From: DASWTL01 sp036405495
Lineage (GTDB): Bacteria; Bacteroidota; Bacteroidia; Sphingobacteriales; Sphingobacteriaceae
Length of the DNA: 7,100 nucleotides
Assembly (NCBI GenBank): GCA_036405495.1
Contig: DASWXL010000207.1
Span: 1-7,100 of the forward strand
Direction: 5' to 3'
Positions 1 through 4,891 of this stretch are shown piece by piece (positions within the stretch are counted from its first letter, which is position 1; every line of letters starts with the position of its first letter). Below the pieces are notes generated by a model, which was given only the letters and a program-made list of their open reading frames with translations, was not told the origin of the DNA and ran no database searches. A program made the position numbers and the translations under genes.

Positions 1-22
1 ATAACAGGTCTGAAACGTTCAT
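1..22 (-). CDS. 5' end of an unidentified minus-strand gene, cut by the left edge
   Basis: An ATG on the minus strand (positions 22-20) opens a frame reading M-N-V-S-D-L-L and then leaves the window, so no product can be named. The case for a real start is context. The 14 bases TTCATTGCTGCAAA at 18-31 are identical to those over the start of the DUF2027/Smr gene (2492-2505). They place a perfect TAnnTTTG box five bases before the ATG in both cases. With only seven codons visible this rests on the shared promoter/start block, not on protein evidence. Confidence 0.4.
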
Positions 23-27
23 TGCTG

Positions 28-35
28 CAAAGATA
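28..35 (-). promoter_or_regulatory. Bacteroidota -7 box (TATCTTTG) for the leftmost gene
   Basis: Read on the minus strand, 35-28 is TATCTTTG, a full match to the Bacteroidota -7 consensus TAnnTTTG. It is followed by CAGCA and then ATG. No clear TTG (-33) element lies 19-21 bases upstream. Transcription would begin at or within a few bases of the ATG, implying a leaderless or nearly leaderless mRNA. Confidence 0.4.
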
Positions 36-117
36 AACAGAAAGGAGACTTAATTGCAGCATGTTTCAAAGAAATGACAAGGCTTACGGTATGTCATTTT
101 TCAGATTTTTAAAACTT

Positions 118-125
118 TACTTTTG
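118..125 (+). promoter_or_regulatory. Bacteroidota -7 box (TACTTTTG) for the VOC gene
   Basis: TACTTTTG matches TAnnTTTG exactly and lies 45 bases before the ATG at 171. The expected -33 region about 20 bases upstream holds only a T-run (97-101) and no clean TTTG. A transcript starting near 130 would have a leader of about 40 bases. The element is visible in the sequence; its activity is inferred. Confidence 0.45.
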
Positions 126-170
126 TTATTAACTTAAACCAAAATCGATCACTATTTAAAGAGCTAAAGA

Positions 171-602
171 ATGGCAACAATCAGTCCTTATTTAACCTTC
201 AACGGTAACTGCGAAGAAGCGTTTAATTTTTACAGAAGTGTTTTCGGCGGAGACTTTCCCCACGTGAGCCGGTTCAGCGATATGCCGGGCGAGACTCCGG
301 TCCCTGAATCCGAAGGCCAGAAGATCATGCACATCTCATTGCCTATCAGTAAAGAGACGGTCTTAATGGGTAGCGACTCATCCGAGGCGTTCGGTCAGGC
401 AACGCAGATCGGCAATAACTTTTCGATTTCTGTAAACGCAGAATCCGAGGAGGAGGCGAGAAACATCTTTGACGGCCTTTCTTCAGGTGGTAAAGTGACT
501 ATGCCATTGGACAAGACGTTCTGGGGAGCATTATTCGGAATGTTTACCGATCGCTTCGACATTCAATGGATGGTAAACTACGATTACGACCAAAAACCGT
601 AA
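171..602 (+). CDS. PhnB-like VOC (glyoxalase-fold) family protein
   Basis: This is a 143-residue cytoplasmic protein of the PhnB/3-dmu-9_3-mt branch of the vicinal-oxygen-chelate superfamily, full length for that family. The N terminus has the family's first strand-helix (residues 5-26, P-Y-L-T-F-N-G-N-C-E-E-A-F-N-F-Y). The central strand is K-I-M-H-I-S-L at 51-57, with His54 at a usual metal-ligand position. The C terminus carries the hallmark W-G-A-L-F-G (118-123), then F-T-D-R-F and Q-W-M-V-N (to 136). Members are homodimers assembled from paired beta-alpha-beta-beta-beta units. Despite the PhnB label, the substrate of most members is unknown, so no reaction is assigned. The start is the ATG at 171, with only a weak purine stretch upstream. 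The gene stands alone: a promoter box at 118-125 precedes it and a strong hairpin at 605-634 closes it. Family assignment is confident; biochemical role is not. Confidence 0.93.
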   Translation: MATISPYLTFNGNCEEAFNFYRSVFGGDFPHVSRFSDMPGETPVPESEGQKIMHISLPISKETVLMGSDSSEAFGQATQIGNNFSISVNAESEEEARNIFDGLSSGGKVTMPLDKTFWGALFGMFTDRFDIQWMVNYDYDQKP

Positions 603-604
603 CT

Positions 605-634
605 TTTTAGCCGGAAAGTATTTTCCGGCTAAAA
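605..634 (+). terminator. Hairpin terminator after the VOC gene
   Basis: A perfect 13-bp inverted repeat, TTTTAGCCGGAAA (605-617) and TTTCCGGCTAAAA (622-634), encloses the loop GTAT. It begins three bases after the VOC stop codon. The stem has a GC core flanked by A/T arms, so it can act in both directions, although the bases after it (TTCATTTTCTC) are a broken T-tract. It separates the VOC transcript from the lipoprotein gene at 692. Confidence 0.85.
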
Positions 635-691
635 TTCATTTTCTCTTCATGTTCACTCATCATTTTTGTTCATATCAAAGAGAAACAGAAC

Positions 692-1450
692 ATGAAAAGA
701 TTATTATTTGCTGCAATTGCAGGTGTAACGTTAGCCTTTACGGGTTGCCAGATGGACGATTCCAATACGGTCACCCGATTCAATTTAAGAATGACCGATG
801 CACCCGGCGCTTATGATGCATTGTTTTTAAGCATAAAGGAAGTCAAAGTAATCAGCAGCGAAGGGGAACATACGCTGAAACTGGATGACGAGCCCTTTGA
901 TATTCTGAAATTTCGGCTTGGAAAAGACACGTTGCTTGTTTCCGAGAATATTCCTGCAGGTCGCTTGCAGGAAGTCAGGCTGGTTTTGAATGACAGCGGT
1001 AACAGCGTGATAGTTGATGGCGAATCGTATCCTCTTACTACACCAAGCGGGCAGTCGTCAGGTGTAAAGATCAAAGTAAACGAAGACCTTACCGAAGGCG
1101 TCTATTATACCCTGAAGCTTGATTTTGATGCTGCCAGGTCAGTTGTTACTACCGGGAGCGGCAAATATCTCTTAAAGCCCGTGATCCGGGCAGTTCCCAA
1201 TGCCGTATCGGGAGCAATAGTTGGATCAATAGCTCCTGCATCCTCCAGTCCGAAAATATACGCCATAAAAGGTACGGATACACTTGGGACGGTATCTGAT
1301 TCTCTTGGAAAATTCTCTTTCCATGGTATCGCAGCCGGAGTTTACAAAGTCGAGATCAATCCCGTGAACCCGTTCCTGCCGAAAATCATTTCAGACGTAA
1401 CGGTCACTACCGGCTCAGTAAAGGACCTGGGAACGATATCCCTGGAATAA
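692..1450 (+). CDS. DUF4382 lipoprotein with a C-terminal carboxypeptidase-regulatory-like domain
   Basis: This is a 252-residue predicted lipoprotein. Residues 1-18 form a type II signal peptide (K2-R3, hydrophobic core) ending A-F-T-G before the lipidated Cys19. The mature protein starts C-Q-M-D-D-S; acidic residues at these positions resemble the lipoprotein export signal that sends Bacteroidota lipoproteins to the cell surface, so surface exposure is plausible but inferred. Residues about 28-168 match DUF4382 (R-F-N-L-R-M-T-D-A-P-G, then the strand-rich I-K-E-V-K-V and I-P-A-G-R-L-Q-E-V-R-L segments). Residues about 172-251 form a carboxypeptidase-regulatory-like beta-sandwich (G-A-I-V-G-S-I, then S-L-G-K-F-S-F and G-V-Y-K-V-E-I). 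No catalytic residues are apparent, so a binding or structural envelope role fits better than an enzyme. DUF4382 has no established biochemical function. The gene appears monocistronic, between two hairpin terminators. The start follows an A/G-rich stretch (AAAGAGAAACAG) instead of a canonical SD. Confidence 0.92.
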   Translation: MKRLLFAAIAGVTLAFTGCQMDDSNTVTRFNLRMTDAPGAYDALFLSIKEVKVISSEGEHTLKLDDEPFDILKFRLGKDTLLVSENIPAGRLQEVRLVLNDSGNSVIVDGESYPLTTPSGQSSGVKIKVNEDLTEGVYYTLKLDFDAARSVVTTGSGKYLLKPVIRAVPNAVSGAIVGSIAPASSSPKIYAIKGTDTLGTVSDSLGKFSFHGIAAGVYKVEINPVNPFLPKIISDVTVTTGSVKDLGTISLE

Positions 1451-1460
1451 CGCCACTTAA

Positions 1461-1475
1461 ACACACACACACACA
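1461..1475. repeat. Short (AC)7 dinucleotide repeat
   Basis: An uninterrupted run of seven AC units plus a final A lies 10 bases after the lipoprotein stop codon and before the shared terminator. It is in non-coding DNA and cannot switch a reading frame. It is close by a 10-bp direct repeat, TATAAAATCC, at 1477-1486 and 1500-1509. Confidence 0.9.
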
Positions 1476-1502
1476 TTATAAAATCCGCATACAGACACCT
1501 AT

Positions 1503-1532
1503 AAAATCCCTGGGGCACGCCCCAGGGATTTT
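1503..1532. terminator. Bidirectional terminator between the lipoprotein and Smr genes
   Basis: A perfect 13-bp inverted repeat (AAAATCCCTGGGG at 1503-1515; CCCCAGGGATTTT at 1520-1532) encloses the loop CACG. On the plus strand the right arm runs into TTTTTATTT. On the minus strand the exit is ATTTTATAGG. It lies between the two converging stop codons (1450 and 1552), so it can end both transcripts and block read-through either way. It is the strongest terminator in the window. Confidence 0.92.
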
Positions 1533-1551
1533 TATTTGGCCCATCGATTTG

Positions 1552-2496
1552 CTATTTAAAGAATACCTCGGTGGCACCATAACCGAATTTTTCCTTACGA
1601 GCATCGGTGAATGTCCGGACCTGAGGATGTTTACCCACAATTTTATGGATCTCATGCCGCAGGGTTCCGTTCCCGACTCCATGAATAAAGATTATTGAAG
1701 GCAGCTTATGAACGATCGCTGCATCCAGCGCTTTGCGGAAACGGTCCAGCTGGATATTGAGGATTTCTGAAGCTGACAGAAAATGATGATCATCCCGCAG
1801 TCTTTCAATGTGGAGGTCGATCTCTTTTTGAGGCTTCTCAACATCTTTTTTTTCTTCCCGGGGCTTGAAAAAACTTTCCTTAAGTTTTTCAGGGTCGACA
1901 ATAAGCTCGTCCTCGTCGAGCCGGAACAACCAGCCCAGCTGCTTTATCTGGGGGATGGTTTCTTTAGATCCAGAAAAATCCTTCGATCTGAATTTTTCAG
2001 CTATGACCAGCGGCTTCGGACATTCCACATTTTGTGTGGTGTAGTAAAGAAACCGAAAGTTGAATTGTGGCCATGTACCCAATTCGGAAAGGGATGCCGT
2101 AAACACCTTAATGGCAGCGTGCGGTGCGATTATTCCGGCATAGCTACCCTTGAACTCATTTATTACTGTGGTTGTTAATGTTGCCAGCAGTTGAAATGAA
2201 GTATTGTTGACCACATGAAAGTTTACAACCGAACCCTTCGACGGGTCGGGTACAACGGCAAGAAATACGCCTTTTGTTTGGAAGTGGTCTGTCCGGATGT
2301 CTTTTTCCTCAAAAGCCTGATCCTCAATTCCTGAGTAGTCGCGGCCATGCACCCTGGTCACCTTCTTAACAGGTACCGGGATCTCAAAGTCGTCCTCTCC
2401 TGTTACCCCGATCAGATCTTCATTGAAGATACGTGTAATGTAACCTTCCCGCTTTTCGTCCACAAAACGTACGAATTCTCCTAGTTTGAATTTCAT
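1552..2496 (-). CDS. DUF2027 protein with C-terminal Smr (MutS2-type) domain
   Basis: This is a 314-residue cytoplasmic protein with three parts. Residues 1-47 look like the small Tudor/KOW-like beta barrel found before Smr domains (L-G-E-F-V-R-F-V-D, then G-Y-I-T-R-I, then D-F-E-I-P-V). Residues about 70-205 correspond to the Bacteroidota-restricted DUF2027 module. A charged linker (207-224, rich in K and E) leads to an Smr domain at about 225-314. The Smr domain has its defining motifs: D-L-H at 227-229, the H-G-x-G-x-G-x-L-R loop at 272-280, and the final Y-G-A-T-E-V-F-F strand at 306-313. Smr domains bind nucleic acids and many are endonucleases; here the MutS ATPase core is absent, so this is not MutS2 itself. 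A role in RNA or branched-DNA processing is inferred. The ATG at 2496 is fixed by the conserved start of the barrel and the adjacent promoter block. It is transcribed alone, toward the bidirectional terminator. Confidence 0.93.
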   Translation of the reverse strand: MKFKLGEFVRFVDEKREGYITRIFNEDLIGVTGEDDFEIPVPVKKVTRVHGRDYSGIEDQAFEEKDIRTDHFQTKGVFLAVVPDPSKGSVVNFHVVNNTSFQLLATLTTTVINEFKGSYAGIIAPHAAIKVFTASLSELGTWPQFNFRFLYYTTQNVECPKPLVIAEKFRSKDFSGSKETIPQIKQLGWLFRLDEDELIVDPEKLKESFFKPREEKKDVEKPQKEIDLHIERLRDDHHFLSASEILNIQLDRFRKALDAAIVHKLPSIIFIHGVGNGTLRHEIHKIVGKHPQVRTFTDARKEKFGYGATEVFFK

Positions 2497-2501
2497 TGCT
2501 G

Positions 2502-2520
2502 CAAATTTAGATCAAAGTTA
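2502..2520 (-). promoter_or_regulatory. Two candidate -7 boxes for the DUF2027/Smr gene
   Basis: On the minus strand two perfect TAnnTTTG boxes lie before the ATG at 2496: TAACTTTG (2520-2513) and TAAATTTG (2509-2502). The proximal box is followed by CAGCA-ATG, exactly as at the leftmost gene, and would give a leaderless mRNA. The distal one would leave a leader of about 10 bases. The only nearby TTG (2537-2535) is 14 bases from the distal box and 25 from the proximal one, outside the usual 19-21, so the -33 contact is unresolved. Confidence 0.5.
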
Positions 2521-2768
2521 AAGAGTGCTGACGACAATCGGCGGGTTGATGTTGTCAAAACATGAGGGTCAAGTGCGCGTCGAATATAAAATTGTGCAAT
2601 GTATTGTTGATAAGTTGGTGGAACGATGTCTGACGAAATCTGGATCTGGGCCTGTGTCGGTGGTTTTTAACAGGCATATATGCTGTTTATCAACATTTTA
2701 GTGTTGGCAATTTTGTTTTAACAATCACAAAATGTATTGTAAATTAGTGTTCTTGTCGGACTGAAAAA

Positions 2769-2775
2769 GGGGGTG
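2769..2775 (+). promoter_or_regulatory. Strong Shine-Dalgarno-like site (GGGGGTG) of the 77-residue gene
   Basis: GGGGGTG, preceded by AAAAA, ends two bases before the ATG at 2778. It can pair over seven positions with the 16S anti-SD (CACCUCC), one of them a G-U pair. Such a clear site is unusual in this window, where other starts lack one, and it supports the ATG at 2778 as a real, well-translated start. Confidence 0.6.
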
Positions 2776-2777
2776 TC

Positions 2778-3011
2778 ATGAAAAGCTTCAATATTTCTAC
2801 CAAAAGTGAGAGAGGAGCGGTGGTGAAAGGGATAGTCGAGTGCAATGATGAAAGAGACCACTTCATCGTTAACATTCCCCAATGGGACTTAAGCGTCGTT
2901 CTTGATAAAGACGAATCCGGAGAATACTTTGTCCACGATGAAGACCATCTTACCGAAAGCAAACTTTTTTCTGATATCATTTCTCAGATTGAAATGAAGT
3001 TATACGAATAG
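2778..3011 (+). CDS. Uncharacterised 77-residue protein, member of a convergent paralogous pair
   Basis: I do not recognise a named family. The product is small, acidic and without a signal peptide or membrane segment, so it is probably cytoplasmic. The pattern suggests beta strands over residues about 13-55 (V-V-K-G-I-V-E; H-F-I-V-N-I; L-S-V-V-L; G-E-Y-F-V) and a C-terminal helix from about 60 to 76 (E-S-K-L-F-S-D-I-I-S-Q-I-E-M-K-L). The last 30 residues align with the end of the neighbouring minus-strand protein (3033-3269) around a shared G-x-Y-[FY]-[VI], L-x-E-S and Q-I-E-x-[KR]-L. The genes converge with 21 bases between stops and no visible hairpin. A strong SD-like site supports the start. 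Function unknown; a small housekeeping or stress-related protein and a regulatory partner are equally open. Confidence 0.8.
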   Translation: MKSFNISTKSERGAVVKGIVECNDERDHFIVNIPQWDLSVVLDKDESGEYFVHDEDHLTESKLFSDIISQIEMKLYE

Positions 3012-3032
3012 CGGATCACTTTCAGAAATGTG

Positions 3033-3269
3033 TCAGGATCTGTTAAGTCTTTCTTCAATTTGCGCTCCGATGAGTGTGACGTCAGACTCCTGCAGGTCGG
3101 CTCCGCCTACAATGTAATACTGTCCCCTGGTATTTTTGCTAATAAAGGTTTGTGTCCCGTCACTATTGGTTATCCGATAACTTCTGTCTTTCTGATTTTG
3201 CATTTCAACTTCCGCAACGTCAACAGTCAGATCTCCAGCGATAAGGGTTTGAAATGTTAGTTTTTCCAT
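3033..3269 (-). CDS. Uncharacterised 78-residue protein, paralogue-like partner of the 2778-3011 product
   Basis: No named family is recognised. The 78-residue product has no signal peptide or membrane span. Its layout mirrors its neighbour: strand-like stretches (L-T-V-D-V-A-E-V-E; S-Y-R-I-T; T-F-I-S-K; G-Q-Y-Y-I-V) and a C-terminal helix (D-V-T-L-I-G-A-Q-I-E-E-R-L). Shared positions include G49-x-Y-[FY]-[VI], L59-x-E-S and Q-I-E near the end, with one single-residue gap. The ATG at 3269 is preceded by CAGGT, a weak SD. A 10-bp palindrome (ACTGGCCAGT, 3284-3293) lies 14 bases upstream of the ATG, where it could act as an operator. No TAnnTTTG box was seen. Coding status is supported by the similarity to the neighbour; function is unknown. 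Confidence 0.75.
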   Translation of the reverse strand: MEKLTFQTLIAGDLTVDVAEVEMQNQKDRSYRITNSDGTQTFISKNTRGQYYIVGGADLQESDVTLIGAQIEERLNRS

Positions 3270-3283
3270 ACCTGATTAACATG

Positions 3284-3293
3284 ACTGGCCAGT
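3284..3293. promoter_or_regulatory. Perfect palindrome ACTGGCCAGT, possible operator
   Basis: This 10-bp perfect palindrome sits in the 116-bp divergent gap between the 78-residue gene (start 3269) and the PAP2 gene (start 3386). It is loosely framed by AACA (3278-3281) and TGTT (3297-3300). The similar palindrome at 2669-2687 is also framed by AACA and TGTT. A protein-binding role is inferred from symmetry and position only. Confidence 0.3.
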
Positions 3294-3385
3294 AAGTGTT
3301 TACCGCCGTGTCATGCCACCCGGCTGTATGCCAGCGTTCGAAATCAAACTCAGGAGGGCCGGCAGGTGTTAAGGCGTTAAAGTTC

Positions 3386-4120
3386 ATGCAGGTGATTAGT
3401 CATATCCGGAGACTTATTGCGAAAGCGTTTGCCGCTATGCTGCTGCTTACTACAGAAGCGTTGCTTGCTTTTCTGCTGTTCGCTGCAGCAATAGTGGTGT
3501 TTATTCTGATCTCCGGATACGTGTTTGTTGGAAGAAGAGAGGATTTCGACCTGGCCGTCTTTCGCTTTCTCGATGGCTTTGTGTCGGAAGCCAATAATAC
3601 CGTCATGCTGTTCATTACGCAGCTCGGCAATCACCAATTCCTTATTGCAGCCAATCTGACGCTTATCGTTTATTTCCTGTTCATCCGTAGGCATAAATGG
3701 TATTCCATTAAGGTTCCTGCAGTTGCCCTGGGAAGCGTCGCAATTATGCTGTTCCTGAAGCAATGGTTTAACCGTGCACGGCCGGAGATCCCGTTATTAG
3801 AGCCTGCATTGGGTTTGAGTTTTCCAAGCGGTCACGCTATGAGCAGCGTAACTTTTTACGGCCTTCTCATCTATTTTATATGGAAACAAAGTAAAATGAG
3901 CTTTGCATGGCGCCGGCTGCTCGTCGCATTGCTCGTGCTACTGATCCTTCTCATAGGTCTAAGCCGGGTTTATCTTCGGGTTCACTATGCCAGTGATGTG
4001 GTCGGCGGCTTTTGCACGGGAATAATCTGGCTCTTCGTGGCAATTAAATTGATGAACAGAATGCAACGGTTTAGTAAAAAGCGATTAGACCCGATGGTCA
4101 GGGAAGCTACTCAGGTCTGA
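3386..4120 (+). CDS. PAP2-family integral membrane phosphatase
   Basis: This 244-residue inner-membrane protein of the PAP2/PgpB phosphatase superfamily hydrolyses a lipid phosphate; phosphatidylglycerol-phosphate, phosphatidate and undecaprenyl-pyrophosphate are the family's known substrates, and the one here cannot be told. All three catalytic motifs are intact: C1 K-x6-R-P (K125 to P133), C2 P-S-G-H (147-150) and C3 S-R-x5-H-x3-D (S193, R194, H200, D204). H200 is the expected nucleophile and H150 the proton donor. Hydrophobic segments at about 25-47, 85-100, 110-124, 152-166, 178-192 and 205-221 fit a six-span topology. I chose the ATG at 3386 over the in-frame GTG at 3296, because the extra 30 residues are hydrophilic and unlike a PAP2 N terminus. 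It is probably co-transcribed with the gene at 4154, 33 bases downstream. Confidence 0.93.
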   Translation: MQVISHIRRLIAKAFAAMLLLTTEALLAFLLFAAAIVVFILISGYVFVGRREDFDLAVFRFLDGFVSEANNTVMLFITQLGNHQFLIAANLTLIVYFLFIRRHKWYSIKVPAVALGSVAIMLFLKQWFNRARPEIPLLEPALGLSFPSGHAMSSVTFYGLLIYFIWKQSKMSFAWRRLLVALLVLLILLIGLSRVYLRVHYASDVVGGFCTGIIWLFVAIKLMNRMQRFSKKRLDPMVREATQV

Positions 4121-4153
4121 TTATTGATATTACTCTCGGTAAGATCGAACAAT

Positions 4154-4867
4154 ATGGAAAAAAAAGTATCATCGGTCAGGCGATATCAGCAGCCGGCAGA
4201 AAAAGATCCGGAAGTCAAAAAGGAGGAAGCGCAAAAAGACCTTTCGGAAACCTATAACGAATTCAAGAAATTTGAAGGCCGCCAGTATACCGGCATGAAA
4301 GTGGGAAGAAGCCATCGCTGGTATTACGACCAGGGCGACTGGAAGGAAAGGAAAATAACTCCGGATCTGTGGGAGATATCCTACGCTGTTACCAAACGAA
4401 GAGCCGGAAAAGCGCCCGAAGGCTCAGGCGTTCCGGTAGGTACCGGGTATCACTGGTATATCGTTGCCCACCAAAATGTCAGGAAGCTGAATGCAAACGA
4501 CTACACCACTTCAATGACGGGGCTGAAGTTTAAGCTGGCACATAAACGAGCTGATAAGGATAAATGGAGTTCAACTACTCCCGTTCAGCGCAAGAAGCTT
4601 ATCAGGTTTTTCCAGGAGCTGATCGAGCAATTGCAGCAAAAGCCGGTTCCGCTGGTCATTGAACACAAAGGTAAAGAGTATAAAGGCGAGGCCATCCCCA
4701 TTGCGGACACCTATCACGACGGCGTATATGATATGCTCGATGTAACGCTCAATGAGGAGCACCTGGGCCTTATCCGCTGCACAAAAAGCGGCTGGAAAAT
4801 GGACAGTATTAAAGAAAAAGGTTTGGTTAACGCCATCGGAGAAGAAATATTTCTCTGGTTCCGATAG
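4154..4867 (+). CDS. Uncharacterised 237-residue protein downstream of PAP2
   Basis: I cannot assign a named domain. The first 45 residues are highly charged (K/E-rich) and probably disordered or coiled. After this comes a compact, aromatic-rich region: Y-T-G-M-K-V-G-R-S-H-R-W-Y-Y-D (45-59), W-E-I-S-Y-A-V-T-K-R (73-82) and G-Y-H-W-Y-I-V-A-H (98-106). A basic stretch, L-K-F-K-L-A-H-K-R (124-132), leads to an amphipathic helix (145-162) and a final beta-rich part (166-237) with I-E-H-K-G-K-E-Y-K-G-E-A and C-T-K-S-G-W-K-M. There is no signal peptide or membrane span, so it is likely cytoplasmic, perhaps nucleic-acid or membrane-surface binding given its basic patches (inference). The ATG at 4154 is preferred to an in-frame TTG at 4124. 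It follows PAP2 by 33 bases with no terminator between and converges on EnvC with a 24-base gap. Confidence 0.82.
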   Translation: MEKKVSSVRRYQQPAEKDPEVKKEEAQKDLSETYNEFKKFEGRQYTGMKVGRSHRWYYDQGDWKERKITPDLWEISYAVTKRRAGKAPEGSGVPVGTGYHWYIVAHQNVRKLNANDYTTSMTGLKFKLAHKRADKDKWSSTTPVQRKKLIRFFQELIEQLQQKPVPLVIEHKGKEYKGEAIPIADTYHDGVYDMLDVTLNEEHLGLIRCTKSGWKMDSIKEKGLVNAIGEEIFLWFR

Positions 4868-4891
4868 GTCTCAGGTCGCGATATCTGTGTA

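Larger units (their letters stand above)
2497..2777. other. 281-bp AT-rich divergent intergenic region rich in short inverted repeats
   Basis: No credible ORF or recognised RNA lies here. Besides the Smr promoter boxes at the left end, it contains TGTTGATAA (2605-2613) mirrored by TTATCAACA (2687-2695), the palindrome GCATATATGC (2674-2683), CAACA/TGTTG (2691-2695/2702-2706) and ATTTTGT/ACAAAAT (2710-2716/2727-2733). AATGTATTGT occurs twice as a direct repeat (2598-2607 and 2731-2740). A near -7 box, TAAATTAG (2740-2747), precedes the small gene at 2778. A regulatory role is inferred; AT-rich DNA also forms such repeats by chance. Confidence 0.5.

Noticed and set aside
24..60. Inverted repeat GCTGCAA (24-30) / TTGCAGC (54-60) as an operator between the leftmost gene and the VOC gene.
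   Set aside because: The left arm is part of the promoter/start block and the arms are only 7 bp with a 23-base spacer, so chance is a sufficient explanation.
61..132. A 23-codon plus-strand ORF starting at the ATG at 61, with AAAGGAG at 41-47 upstream.
   Set aside because: The SD-like site is about 14 bases from the ATG, the ORF overlaps the presumed VOC promoter box, and the peptide has no recognisable features.
1461..1475. The (AC)7 tract as a phase-variation switch.
   Set aside because: It lies after the lipoprotein stop codon and outside any promoter, so changes in its length would not alter a reading frame or promoter spacing.
3296..3385. A 30-residue N-terminal extension of PAP2 from a GTG at 3296.
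   Set aside because: The added residues are hydrophilic, Cys/Pro/Ser-rich and unlike PAP2 proteins, with no SD before the GTG; the ATG at 3386 leads directly into the first helix region.
4124..4153. A TTG start at 4124 for the gene after PAP2, three bases after the PAP2 stop.
   Set aside because: A nearby in-frame ATG at 4154 begins a typical charged N terminus; TTG starts are rare and no SD favours it.
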